64,000 bases of DNA, taken from the NCBI GenBank assembly GCA_017307375.1, contig JAFKFH010000008.1, forward strand, positions 186,001 to 250,000, in the 5' to 3' direction. The translations under genes and the position numbers were made by a program. Below the pieces are notes generated by a model that saw only the letters and a list, made by a program, of their open reading frames with translations, was not told the origin of the DNA and made no database searches. This DNA comes from Alphaproteobacteria bacterium. GTDB lineage: Bacteria; Pseudomonadota; Alphaproteobacteria; Ferrovibrionales; Ferrovibrionaceae. The stretch's first letter is position 1; the number at the start of each line of letters is the position of its first letter. Positions 51,638 through 61,273 of the stretch are shown piece by piece.

Positions 51638-54600
51638 TCAGACCGACGGCGCCGACAGGCGTTCGACATTGACCAGGAACGCCTTGAATTCCGGCGTCTC
51701 GATATTGGCATCGCCGACGAACGGGGTCAGGGTGTTGGTGGCATACCCCTTCCGCGTCTGGCCGACGAAACCCCAGTGGATCGGCAGGCCGACCGTATGC
51801 ACGGTGCGGCCGTCGACCTGCAGGGCCTTGATGCGCTTGGTCACCACCGCGACCGCCTCGATGTCGCCGCGCTTCGACCGCACCCGGACCCAGTCGCCCG
51901 CCTTGATCCCCTTCTCGCGCGCCAGCGCCTCGCCGATCTCGACGAACTGCTGCGGCTGCAGGATCGCGTTGATCTTGGTGTGCTTCGACCAGTAGTGGAA
52001 ATGCTCGGTCAGGCGGTAGGTCGTCGCCACATAGGGGAAGTCGGCCGCCGTGCCGAAGGTCGCCCGGTCGCCGGGAAAGACCCGGGCGACCGGATTGGCC
52101 GACACCTTCGGGTGCAGCGGGTTGGCGATCGGCGCCTCCATCGCCTCGTAATGCTCGGGGAACGGTCCCTCGCGCAACATGCCGCGGGTGAACAGCCGCG
52201 CGGTACCCTCGGCATTCATGATGAACGGCCCCATGCCGTCGGACGGCTTGGAGGTGACGACGAAGTCCGGCACGTCCGGGCCGGTCCAGCGACTGCCGTT
52301 CCACCAGACCAGGCGATGCTTCGGGTTGAACGGCTGGCCCTGCGCGTCGCAGGAGGCGCGGTTGTAGAGGACGCGGCGGTTGGCCGGCCAGCACCAGGCC
52401 CAGTTCGGGGCCAGCCCGGTGTCATAGGGATCGGCGGTGTCGCGCCGGGCCATCATGTTGCCGCGCTCGGTGAAGCTGCCGGAATAGATCCAGCAGCCGC
52501 AGGCGGTGCTGCCGTCGTCGCGCAGCTGGGCGAAGCCGTCGAGCTGCAGGCCCGCGGTCAGCAGCATCTTCGACGGATCGTTCGGGTCCGGCACGCTTTC
52601 GACGACATAGCCGTTGGTCTCGCGGGCGATCTCCTCGGCCGTCGGCTCGTCGGGCAGGCGGTAGGGCCAGTGCAGGTTCAGCACCGGATCGGCGAACGTC
52701 CCGCCCTCCTTGGCGTAGAGGCCGCGGATCCGGCGGTAGATGTCCGCCATGATGCGGATATCCTCGCGCGCCTCGCCCGGGGCATCGGCCCCCTTCCAGT
52801 GCCACTGCAGCCAGCGGCCGGAATTGGTCAGCGAGCCTTCCTCCTCGGCAAAGCAGGTCGAGGGCAGGCGGAACACCTCGGTCTGGATATCCTCGGGCTT
52901 GACGTCGTTGTAGCGGCCGTGGTTCTGCCAGAATTCCGACGTCTCGGTCGACAGCGGGTCGATCGTGACCAGGAACTTCAGCTTGGACAGCGCGGCGGTC
53001 AGCTTGGCCTTGTTGGGGAACGACATCAGGGGGTTGAAGCCCTGGCAGATATAGCCGTTCAGCTTGCCCTGGTGCATCAGCTCGAACGCGCGCAGCACGT
53101 CGTAGACGACGTCGAGCTTGGGCAGCCACTGATAGGCGAACTCGTTGTCCTTCGTCGCCGCCTTGCCGTACATGGCTTTCTGGAAGGAGACGAAGAACTT
53201 CGAATAGTTCTGCCAGTAGCTCAGCTGGCCGGGACGCATCGGCTTGAAGTTGCGCCGGCCGATATAGGTGGCGTAGTCGACTTCGGCGTCGACCGGCAGG
53301 TTGAGATAGCCGGGCAGCAGGTTCGACATCAGGCCGAGATCGGTCAGGCCCTGGATGTTCGAATGGCCGCGCAGCGCGTTCATGCCGCCGCCGGCGACGC
53401 CGATATTGCCCAGCAGCAGCTGGACCATCGCCATCGCGCGGATGTTCTGCGACCCCTTCGAATGCTGGGTCCAGCCCAGCGCGTACATCGAGGTCATCGC
53501 CTTGTCGGGGGCCGAGGTCTCGGCCATCCACTGCGCCGCCATCAGGAACTTGTCCTTGGGCGTGCCGCAGATGCGCTCGACCATCTCGGGCGTGTAGCGG
53601 CTGTAATGCTGCTTCATCAGCTGGTAGACGCAGCGCGGGTCGGTCAGGGTGTTGTCGATCTTGACGTAGCCCTGCTCGTCCAGCTCGTAATCCCAGCTCG
53701 ACCTGTCGTAGTCCTTGCGCTCCTCGTTCCAGCCGGAGAACAGCCCTTCCTGGAAGCCGTAGCCCTGCTTAACGATATAGGCGGCGTTGGTATAGTTGAG
53801 GACGTATTCCTTCTGGATCTTGTCGTTGTCCAGCAGGTACTTGATGACGCCGCCCAGGAAGGCGATGTCGGTGCCCGGCCGGATCGGCATGTAGAGGTCG
53901 GCGACGGCGGCCGAGCGGGTGAAGCGCGGATCGATGACCAGCAGCTTGGCGGCGTTATGCGCCTTGGCCTCGGTCACCCATTTGAAGCCGCACGGATGCG
54001 CCTCGGCGGCATTGCCGCCCATGATCACCACCAGGTTGGTATTCTTGATGTCCCCCCAGGTGTTGGTCATCGCGCCGCGGCCGAAAGTTGGGGCCAGACT
54101 GGCCACCGTCGGTCCGTGTCATACTCGGGCTTGGTTATCGAAGACGATCATCCCCATCGAGCGCACGACCTTGTAGGTCAGGAAGGCCGTTTCGTTCGAG
54201 GAGGCCGAGGCCGCCAGCATGCCGGTCGAGGTCCAGCGGTTCACCGTCTGGCCGGCCTGGTTCTTGGCGATGAAGTTCTTGTCGCGATCGTCCTTCATCA
54301 GCCGGGCGATGCGGTCCAGCGCGAAGTCCCACGACACCCGCTTCCACTCCTTGGCGCCGGGCGCGCGGTATTCCGGATAGGTCAGCCGCGTCGGGGCATG
54401 GACGAAGTCGAGCAGTGCCGCACCCTTCGGGCACAGCGTGCCGCGATTGACCGGGTGGTCCGGGTCGCCCTCGATATGGATGATCGACGACCGCGAGTTC
54501 TTGGCCCGGTCACCGGTCGAATACATCAGCACGCCGCAGGACACCGAGCAGTAGGGGCAGGTGTTCCGGGTCTCGGTGGTGCGGGCCAGCTTGAACGGCC

Positions 54601-54715
54601 TGACCTGGGCCAGCGCCGGCGTGGGCGAGAAGCCCAGCGCAGTCAAGGACGAAGCGCCGAGCGCCGCACCGGAATAGCGGAAGAATTGACGACGGGAAAC
54701 CGACATCGCACCCAT
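51638..54715 (-). CDS. fdoG: Formate dehydrogenase alpha subunit, selenoprotein (Mo/W-bisMGD)
   Basis: 1025 residues including selenocysteine at codon 199, an in-frame TGA at 54119-54121 in the context NQARV-Sec-HGPTVASLAPTFG, which matches FdnG/FdoG (Sec196 in E. coli). Without recoding the gene appears as two open frames. A Tat signal (SVSRRQFFRYSGAALGASS) directs export, and a [4Fe-4S] site is at CPYCSVSCGV...C. The start is ATG 54715, seven bases from GGGAGGAGG; ATG 54706 is an alternative. It oxidises formate to CO2 in the periplasm. Oddity: none beyond the Sec codon. Confidence 0.96.
54085..54121 (-). promoter_or_regulatory. Bacterial SECIS element in fdoG
   Basis: Directly after the TGA, the mRNA can form a hairpin whose apical part is GGCC-AGTCT-GGCC (54104-54092), with the same AGUCU loop as in E. 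coli fdnG. SelB binds this structure to deliver Sec-tRNA. Confidence 0.8.
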
Positions 54716-54929
54716 GCCCCAGCCTCCTCCCAGAGGTCTCGTTCGAGCCGGACGGGCACTGCGACTGCCGTGAACGCGAAGCACTCAGAAACGGGGGTAA
54801 GCCAATACGGCAGCAATCCCAGACCCGCGACTCTAAACCAGCGAACTGATCGTTTGTTGAAGTGCAGCGTACACTTGTCCCGGACCGTGTCAATTGCGCG
54901 ACCCGGGATTTCCCGCGATAGTCGAACAC
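54716..54929. promoter_or_regulatory. Divergent promoter region between fdoG and selD
   Basis: 214 bases holding the promoters of both arms of the locus. A short dyad AAGTG-N7-CACTT near 54859-54875 is the only symmetric element noticed. No clear -35/-10 or -24/-12 pair was fixed. Confidence 0.4.
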
Positions 54930-57116
54930 ATGCCCGCGATGCCACCGGAACGTCCTGTCCGCGACCTCGTCCTCGTCGGCGGCGGCCATTCCCATATCGA
55001 GGTCCTGCGGCGCTTCGCGCTGGGCCCCGAACCGGGCGTGCGGCTGACCGTCGTCAGCACGGCGACGCTGACGCCCTATTCCGGGATGCTGCCGGGTTAC
55101 CTCGCCGGCCACTACCGGCGCGAGGACTGCCATATCGATCTCGAGCCGCTGGCCCGCAGCGCCCGCGCCCGGCTGATCCGCGCCGCCGCGACCGGCCTCG
55201 ATCCCTCCGCCCGCCTGCTGCACTGTGCCGGGCGGCCGCCGCTCGCCTATGACGTCCTGTCGCTCGACATCGGCTCGACCCCGCGGCTCGACGTCATCCC
55301 CGGCGCGCGCGAGCATGCCCTGCCGGTCAAGCCGGTCGACGCGTTCCTCGACCGCTGGGAAGCGATCGAGGCAAGGCTGCGCCGGCAACCGGAAGGGCGG
55401 ATCCTGATCGCCGGGGGCGGGGCCGGCGGGGTCGAACTGGCGCTGAGCCTGCGCCACCGCCTGCGCGATCTCGGCCATGTCCGCTTCGTTCTGGCCGCCG
55501 GCTCACAAGGCCTGCTGCCGCGCCATCGCGCCGGCGTACGGGCCCGGCTGGCCCGGGCGATGGCCGAAGCCGGCATCGATCTGATCCCGGCAGCGCTGGC
55601 GGCGGTCGGCGCCGATCATGCCGTTCTCGCCGATGGCCGCCGGATCGCGGCCGACGCCGTGCTTTGCGCAATCGACGCCGCCCCAGCCCCCTGGCTGCGC
55701 GACAGCGGCCTCGCGATCGACGAGCGCGGCTTCGTCGCGGTCGATGCGACACTGCGGTCGACCAGCCACCCGGCTGTCTTCGCGGCCGGCGATTGCGCTG
55801 CCTTCACGCCCCGGCCGCTCGCCAAATCGGGCGTCTATGCCGTCCGGCAGGGCCCGGTGCTCGCCGCCAACCTGCGGCGCGCGCTGCGGACCGTACCGCT
55901 GCGGCCCTACCGTCCCCAGCGGCGCTTTCTGACCCTGATCTCGACCGGCGCTCGGCATGCCGTCGCCGCGCGCGGCATCTTCGCCGCCGAAGGCGACTGG
56001 GTCTGGCGCTGGAAGGACCGGATCGACCGCCGCTTCATGGCCATGTACCGGATGCCGCCGATGGCCGCCGGTGCCGGCATGAAGATGCCGGCGATGCGCT
56101 GCGGCGGCTGCGGCGCCAAGCTCGGGCCCGACCTGCTGCGCCGCGTGCTGTCCGACCTGCCCCGCCGCAACCTGCCCGGCATGGCGGTCGGCCTGGACCA
56201 GCCCGACGATGCCGCCGTCGTCGCCCTGCCGCCGGGACGGGTGCTGGTCACGTCGGTCGATTTCCTGCCCGCCCTGGTCGACGACCCCTACCGGTTCGGC
56301 CGCATCGTCGCCCATCACGCGCTGGGCGATCTCTATGCCATGGGGGCCGAACCGGCGAGCGCCCTGGCCATCGCCAGCCTCGCGCCCGCGTCCGAGGCCG
56401 CCCAGGAAGCCGATCTGCGCGCCCTGCTGGCCGGCGCCGACGACGTCCTGGCCGCTGCCGGGGCCGGGCTGATCGGCGGCCATAGCGGCGAAGGGCTGGA
56501 GCTTGCCTTCGGCCTGACCGTCAACGGCCATGCCGATCCCGGCCGGCTGACCGTGAAGGGCGGGTTGCGCCGGGGCGATCGCCTGATCCTGACCAAGCCG
56601 CTCGGCATCGGCACCCTGTTTGCCGCGGCGATGAGGGGGGCCGCGACCGGTCCATGGATCGATGCGGCACTGGCGAGCCTCGACCAGCCCGGCGCGGCAC
56701 CGGCCCGCATCCTGCGGGACCATGGCGCCGCCGGCGTCACCGACGTCACGGGGTTCGGCCTGATCGGCCATCTGCTGGAAATGCTGCGGGCCGCGGGCCT
56801 TGCCGCCACCCTGTCGCCCGCTGCGGTCCCTGCCCTGCCCGGTGCGCTCGACTGCCTGCGCGCCGGTCACGCCTCGTCGCTCGCCCCCGCCAATCTCCAC
56901 CAGGGGGTAGCGGTCGAGAATGCCTCGGCCGCGCCGGCCGAAAGGATCGCCCTGCTCTACGATCCCCAGACCGCCGGCGGGTTCCTGGCCGGCGTCGCCA
57001 CCGAACAGGTCGAGGCCTGCCTGGCCGCACTGCGCGACGCCGGCTGTACGGCCGCCGTGATCGGCGAGGTCGCCGCAGCGCAGGGCAGCGCGGCGCCGAT
57101 CCGCCTGATAGACTGA
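54930..57116 (+). CDS. selD: Fused FAD/NAD(P) oxidoreductase and selenide, water dikinase
   Basis: About 728 residues. The N-terminal half (residues 1-375) is an NDH-2-like pyridine nucleotide oxidoreductase (LVLVGGGHSHIEVLRRF, ILIAGGGAGGVELALSL, VFAAGDCA). The C-terminal half is SelD: MRCGGCGAKLGPDLL (catalytic Cys, Lys), LDQPDDAAVVALP, HALGDLYAMGAEP, GGHSGEGLELAFG. SelD makes selenophosphate from selenide and ATP; the fused reductase may supply reduced selenium. The catalytic residue is Cys, not Sec. ATG 54930 is preferred over the upstream TTG 54894. Confidence 0.93.
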   Translation: MPAMPPERPVRDLVLVGGGHSHIEVLRRFALGPEPGVRLTVVSTATLTPYSGMLPGYLAGHYRREDCHIDLEPLARSARARLIRAAATGLDPSARLLHCAGRPPLAYDVLSLDIGSTPRLDVIPGAREHALPVKPVDAFLDRWEAIEARLRRQPEGRILIAGGGAGGVELALSLRHRLRDLGHVRFVLAAGSQGLLPRHRAGVRARLARAMAEAGIDLIPAALAAVGADHAVLADGRRIAADAVLCAIDAAPAPWLRDSGLAIDERGFVAVDATLRSTSHPAVFAAGDCAAFTPRPLAKSGVYAVRQGPVLAANLRRALRTVPLRPYRPQRRFLTLISTGARHAVAARGIFAAEGDWVWRWKDRIDRRFMAMYRMPPMAAGAGMKMPAMRCGGCGAKLGPDLLRRVLSDLPRRNLPGMAVGLDQPDDAAVVALPPGRVLVTSVDFLPALVDDPYRFGRIVAHHALGDLYAMGAEPASALAIASLAPASEAAQEADLRALLAGADDVLAAAGAGLIGGHSGEGLELAFGLTVNGHADPGRLTVKGGLRRGDRLILTKPLGIGTLFAAAMRGAATGPWIDAALASLDQPGAAPARILRDHGAAGVTDVTGFGLIGHLLEMLRAAGLAATLSPAAVPALPGALDCLRAGHASSLAPANLHQGVAVENASAAPAERIALLYDPQTAGGFLAGVATEQVEACLAALRDAGCTAAVIGEVAAAQGSAAPIRLID

Positions 57117-57121
57117 CCGGC

Positions 57122-57907
57122 ATGACGCGTCTCGCCCGTTCCGTTCCCGCCCGCCGCCTCGGCCAGGCCGAGGGGGTATCGCTTGCCGTGCCGGAAGAAT
57201 TGCCGGTGGCCATGGTCTATGACGACGTCTCCTACGCCGTGATGATGGCGACACCCGCCGACCTCGAGGACTTCGCCTACGGCTTTTCGCTGACCGACGG
57301 GATGATCGCGCATGGCGGCGAGATCGACCGGGTCGCGGTGAACCCGACCGACCAGGGCATGGAGATCGCGATCACCCTGGCCGACAGCTGGCTCGAGACG
57401 ACCGCCCGCCCGCGCCGGCTGACCGCAGGCTCGGCCTGCGGCCTCTGCGGCGTCGACGCGCTGGCCAAGGTCAAGCCGGTGATCGAGACCGTGCCGCGGC
57501 GGCTGAGCGTTCCCAGGGCCAGTATCGTCGCCGCCGTACGCGACCTGGCCGACCACCAGCCCCTGAACCGCGAGACCCATTCGGTGCATGCGGCCGCCTG
57601 GGCCGATACCGCGGGCCGGATCCTGCTGGCCCGCGAGGATATCGGCCGCCACAACGCCCTCGACAAGCTGGTCGGCGCGCTGATGCGGGCCGGCATCGAT
57701 CCGGCCGGCGGTTTCTGCCTGATCACCAGCCGCTGCTCCTACGAGATGGTGCAGAAGGCGGTCGCCTACGGCATCGAAATGCTGGTCGCGGTCTCCGGGC
57801 CCTCCGGCCTGGCGCTCGATCTCGCCGCCACCGCCGGGCTGACGCTCGTTGCCATCGCCCGCGACGATGGCCAGACCGTGTTCGCCGGCGGCGAGAGGAT
57901 CACCTGA
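57122..57907 (+). CDS. fdhD: Formate dehydrogenase sulfurtransferase
   Basis: A 261-residue FdhD: VYDDVSYAVMMATPADLEDF, YGFSLTDGMI, catalytic Cys pair in GSACGLCGVDAL, ETHSVHAAAW, LAREDIGRHNALDKLVGAL, SRCSYEMVQKAV. It transfers sulfur from IscS to the molybdenum cofactor of formate dehydrogenase before its insertion. It begins five bases after selD, so the two maturation genes are one unit, and its stop overlaps the next start as TGATG. Confidence 0.95.
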   Translation: MTRLARSVPARRLGQAEGVSLAVPEELPVAMVYDDVSYAVMMATPADLEDFAYGFSLTDGMIAHGGEIDRVAVNPTDQGMEIAITLADSWLETTARPRRLTAGSACGLCGVDALAKVKPVIETVPRRLSVPRASIVAAVRDLADHQPLNRETHSVHAAAWADTAGRILLAREDIGRHNALDKLVGALMRAGIDPAGGFCLITSRCSYEMVQKAVAYGIEMLVAVSGPSGLALDLAATAGLTLVAIARDDGQTVFAGGERIT

Positions 57908-58656
57908 TGACGGCGCGCTACCCGTCGCTCATCGGGCGGACGGTCTTCGTCACCGGCGGGGCCAGCGGCATCGGCGCCTGCCTCGTCGAAAGTTTCGTCA
58001 CGCAAGGGGCGCAGGTCGCCTTCGTCGACATCGATCTCGACGCGGCCGCCGAACTGGTCGAGCGGCTGGACAATGCACCGCTGTTCCTGCCCTGCGACAT
58101 CCGCGAGGTCGACACCCTGCGGCGCGCCGTCGCCGCGGCCGGCGAACAGCTCGGCGATATCGCCGTGCTGGTGAACAACGCGGCCTCCGACGACCGCCAT
58201 GACTGGTCGATGGTGACGCCGGATTACTGGGACGACCGCATGGCGATCAACCTGCGGCCGCAGTTCTTCGCGGCCCAGGCGGCGATCCCGCAGATGCGGC
58301 GGCGCGGCGGCGGCGCGATCGTCAATCTCGGCTCGATCAGCTGGAAGGTCGGCCTGGGCGGCCTCGTCGCCTACACCACCGCCAAGGCCGCGATCCACGG
58401 CCTGACCCGCAGCCTCGCCCGCGATCTCGGCCCCGACAATATCCGGGTCAACACGATCCTGCCCGGCGCGATCGAGACCGAGCGCCAGCGGCGGCTGTGG
58501 ACCGGGCCGGAGGCCGACGGCCAGATCCTGGCCGCCCAGTCGCTGAAATTCCGGCTGCAGCCGCATCACGTCGCCAGCATGGCGCTGTTCCTCGCCGCCG
58601 ACGACAGCGCCGGCTGCACCGCCCAGGAATTCACCGTCGACGGGGGATGGGTCTGA
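57907..58656 (+). CDS. SDR sugar 1-dehydrogenase (xylose/arabinose type)
   Basis: A 249-residue SDR: VTGGASGIGACLVESF, Asp at VAFVDID (NAD preference), NNAASDDRHDWSMVTPDYWD, LGSISWKVGLGG, YTTAK, ILPGAIETERQRRLW, DGGWV. The DDRH and SISW segments closely follow the Caulobacter-type xylose dehydrogenase and related arabinose/galactose dehydrogenases. It should oxidise an aldose to its lactone. The partner galM two bases downstream fits. Translational coupling to fdhD is unexpected. Confidence 0.85.
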   Translation: MTARYPSLIGRTVFVTGGASGIGACLVESFVTQGAQVAFVDIDLDAAAELVERLDNAPLFLPCDIREVDTLRRAVAAAGEQLGDIAVLVNNAASDDRHDWSMVTPDYWDDRMAINLRPQFFAAQAAIPQMRRRGGGAIVNLGSISWKVGLGGLVAYTTAKAAIHGLTRSLARDLGPDNIRVNTILPGAIETERQRRLWTGPEADGQILAAQSLKFRLQPHHVASMALFLAADDSAGCTAQEFTVDGGWV

Positions 58657-58658
58657 CC

Positions 58659-59606
58659 ATGCAGGAAATCCGACTGACCGGGCCGGACGGCAGCACCGCC
58701 TCGGTCCTCGACTGGGGCGCCACGCTGCGCGACCTCGTCGTGCCCGGCCCCGGCGGGCGGCGGCGGCGGGTGGTGCTGGGCTATCAGCGCCTCGACGACT
58801 ACCTGGCCAATCCGTCGTATTTCGGCGCCATCGCCGGCCGCCATGCCAACCGCATCGCCGGCGGCCGCTTCCGGCTCGATGGCCGCGACCACCAGCTCAC
58901 CCTGAACGAGGCGGGCCGCACCCACCTGCATGGCGGCATCAGGGGCTTCTCGCATCAGCCGTGGCGGATCGTGGCTCATGACGCGGCGTCGGTCACGCTG
59001 GCACTGACCTCGCCCGACGGCGACCAGGGCTATCCCGGCGCGGTCGAGGCACGCTGCACCTACACGCTGGTGGCACCGGCGACCTTGCGAATCGAGCTGG
59101 AGGCCAAGGCCGACGCGGCGACGCCGGTGAACCTCGCCCATCACTCCTATTTCACCTTGGAGGACGGCGCCGACATCCGCAGCCACCGGCTGCAGATCGG
59201 TGCCGCCTCCTATACCCCGGTCGACGACGCGCTGATCCCGACCGGCGCCGTCACGTCGGTCGCCGGCACGCCCTACGATTTCCGGGCGGCGCGGCCGATC
59301 GATATCGCGCTGGACCACAATTTTGTCCTGTCGGGCGACGGTCCGGCGGCGATCGTCACCTCGGCCGACGGCCGCACGCGGCTGACCGTCACCACCGATG
59401 CGCCGGGGCTGCAGGTCTATGACGGGCGGGGGGTGAAGGCGCTGGGGCCGGGCATCGGCGGCCAGCATCACTTTCCCTATGCCGGCCTCGCCCTCGAACC
59501 CCAACTGTTTCCCGATGGACCGAACCACCCGCAATTTCCGGACGCGATCCTGCGGCCGGGGCGGATCTGGCGGCAGCGCAGCGACTTCCGCGTCGAGACA
59601 GGTTAG
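58659..59606 (+). CDS. galM: Aldose 1-epimerase
   Basis: A 315-residue mutarotase: FGAIAGRHANRIAGGRFRLD, THLHGGIRGF, catalytic His in VNLAHHSYFTL, and catalytic Glu in GLALEPQLFPDGPNHPQFP. It interconverts anomers so that the adjacent dehydrogenase gets the right form. It starts two bases after the dehydrogenase gene and overlaps the convergent iclR gene by four bases. Confidence 0.92.
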   Translation: MQEIRLTGPDGSTASVLDWGATLRDLVVPGPGGRRRRVVLGYQRLDDYLANPSYFGAIAGRHANRIAGGRFRLDGRDHQLTLNEAGRTHLHGGIRGFSHQPWRIVAHDAASVTLALTSPDGDQGYPGAVEARCTYTLVAPATLRIELEAKADAATPVNLAHHSYFTLEDGADIRSHRLQIGAASYTPVDDALIPTGAVTSVAGTPYDFRAARPIDIALDHNFVLSGDGPAAIVTSADGRTRLTVTTDAPGLQVYDGRGVKALGPGIGGQHHFPYAGLALEPQLFPDGPNHPQFPDAILRPGRIWRQRSDFRVETG

Positions 59607-60403
59607 AAAAGCTGGTCCTTGAGGTCGGCCGCCTCGCGGCGCAGCACGGGCAGGAATTCCTCCATCATGCGCCCGGTCGCCACCTGCTCGGCCCGGACGC
59701 CGACATTGATCGCGCAGACGACCGCGCCATCGAAGCGCTGGACCGGCACCGAGATCGAGCGGAAGCCCAACTCGGCCTCCTGATCGACCAGCGAGTAGCC
59801 GGCCGCGCGGGTCGCGACGATGGCGGCGCGCAGATCGTCGCGCCGGGTCAGGCTGCGCGGCGTCGGCGCCGCCGGCTGCAGATCGTCGAGAAAGCGATCC
59901 ACCGCCGCATCGTCCAGCGCGCCGAGCAGCACCCGGCCGAGCGACGTGCAGAAGGCCGGCAGGCGAAAGCCGACGCCCGGCCCGACCGCAATGAAGCGCG
60001 GCGGCGAGGCATGGGCGATCATCACCACGTCCTGGCCGTCGAGCACCGCGGCCGAGCAGGCCTCGGCAAACTGCTTGCACAGCCGCTCGCAAGCCGGCTG
60101 CAGGATCGTGGACACGGCGTTCGACGTCAGATAGGCGGCGGCCAGGCGCAGGATGCGGGGGCTGAGCCGGAACAGCTTGCCATCGGTCTCGACATAGCCC
60201 AGCCGGGTCAGCGTGAACAGCGCCCGCCGCGTCGTCGCCCGCGGCAGATCGATCGCCTTGGCCACGTCCGACAGCGTCATCTGCCGGCGCTCGGCATCGA
60301 AGGCGGTAATGACGGTCAGGCCACGGGCCAGCGCCTCCGAGAAATCCGGCCCGAAATCATTCTCCTGACGCTTCTCGGCGTCGGCCTGTCGCAGTCGCGC
60401 CAT
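59603..60403 (-). CDS. IclR-family regulator, PcaR/PcaU-like
   Basis: A 266-residue IclR protein. N-terminal winged HTH: SEALARGLTVITAFDAERRQ, MTLSDVAKAIDLPRATTRRA, LGYVETDGKLFRL. The C-terminal effector domain has ACSAAVLDGQDVVMIAHASP and RLPAFCTSLGRVLLGAL. The pattern is that of the PcaR/PobR group controlling aromatic acid catabolism. ATG 60403 has AGGGA eight bases upstream. Likely targets are its divergent neighbour and the Rieske oxygenase, both preceded by the same palindrome. Confidence 0.9.
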   Translation of the reverse strand: MARLRQADAEKRQENDFGPDFSEALARGLTVITAFDAERRQMTLSDVAKAIDLPRATTRRALFTLTRLGYVETDGKLFRLSPRILRLAAAYLTSNAVSTILQPACERLCKQFAEACSAAVLDGQDVVMIAHASPPRFIAVGPGVGFRLPAFCTSLGRVLLGALDDAAVDRFLDDLQPAAPTPRSLTRRDDLRAAIVATRAAGYSLVDQEAELGFRSISVPVQRFDGAVVCAINVGVRAEQVATGRMMEEFLPVLRREAADLKDQLF

Positions 60404-60512
60404 CGTTCGATCCCTGCATTTCCCCGGGGCGGCAGCGATCAAATCCGCGCCATCGCCCTTGATATTGTTGCCCCGCGCACAAGCATTCCGTACACGAAGT
60501 TGTCGATACAGT

Positions 60513-60537
60513 GTTCAATTAACGAACTGTTGTTCGT
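60513..60537. promoter_or_regulatory. IclR-type operator in the divergent promoter
   Basis: GTTCAATTAACGAAC (60513-60527) fits GTTC-N7-GAAC, the size and form of PcaR/PcaU sites. An overlapping dyad ACGAAC-TGTT-GTTCGT (60522-60537) could be a second half-site arrangement. The same 15-base form recurs before the Rieske gene. Confidence 0.6.
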
Positions 60538-60585
60538 CAGCAATAGTTTGATCGCGACGCAACTGCAAGGCCCGGACAACACCGC

Positions 60586-61215
60586 ATGGATGAGATCTAC
60601 GACGCCGGCCTCGTACGGCTGCTGGTCGGGCGCCGTGGCCGACTCCACGCCTTTCCGGCGATCGAGCCTGGCCGTACCGCGGTCGTCGTGCTCGATGCGG
60701 TGCCGTCCGCCCTCGATGGAAACCCGATCGTCACGGCCGCAATCGAAACCCTGGCGGCCGGGGCACGCGCCGCGGGCGCCACGATCTGCTGGATCAAGCC
60801 GACGCCGCCGGCAAGCTGGCGATCGTCGGACGCCGCCGATGCGATACTGGGCGGCGAGGCCCTGGCCTTGGCGACCGAACGGATGGAACCCGGTGCGCCG
60901 GACAGCGGGATCGCCGACGGCCTCTGCCCCGAACCGTCCGACTGGATGGCCCACAAGGCCGGGTACAGCGCTTTCTTTCCCGGCAACTGCTCGCTGCCCG
61001 ACTGGCTCGGCGCCCACGGGCTCGACACCGTCGTCCTGGCCGGCAGCGGCATCGCCGCCACGGCTTCCGCCCGAGACGCCTTCGAGGCGGGTTTCCGCGT
61101 CATCGTCTGCAGCGACGCGACGACGGTGGCCGACACGAAGGTCCTGCGCGACATCGCGCGCGACCATGGCGACGTGCGGCCGGCCGCCGACATCGTCGCG
61201 CTAATGCTCAGGTGA
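60586..61215 (+). CDS. Isochorismatase-fold protein lacking the catalytic cysteine
   Basis: A 209-residue cysteine-hydrolase fold: VVVLDAVPSALDGNPIVTAA (the Asp present), MAHKAGYSAFFPGNCSLPDW (the Lys present), LDTVVLAGSGIAATASARDA, then GFRVIVCSDATT. In active relatives the last motif carries Cys six residues before RDA; here that position is Ala and no nearby Cys replaces it. It is therefore probably inactive as an amidase/isochorismatase, or uses another mechanism. Divergent from iclR and next to the operator. Confidence 0.8.
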   Translation: MDEIYDAGLVRLLVGRRGRLHAFPAIEPGRTAVVVLDAVPSALDGNPIVTAAIETLAAGARAAGATICWIKPTPPASWRSSDAADAILGGEALALATERMEPGAPDSGIADGLCPEPSDWMAHKAGYSAFFPGNCSLPDWLGAHGLDTVVLAGSGIAATASARDAFEAGFRVIVCSDATTVADTKVLRDIARDHGDVRPAADIVALMLR

Positions 61216-61273
61216 CGCGAATTGCTTGTTGTTGCTATAACCGGGACGTGAGCCCCCTGGCGCCAACCTACCG

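Noticed and set aside
51638-54784. Two separate genes for formate dehydrogenase alpha
   Set aside because: The stop between them is the Sec UGA in the conserved V-U-HGPTVASLAPTFG context, with a SECIS hairpin, so it is one gene.
54930-57116. SelD as a selenoprotein
   Set aside because: The catalytic position is an encoded Cys in CGGCGAKL; there is no in-frame TGA.
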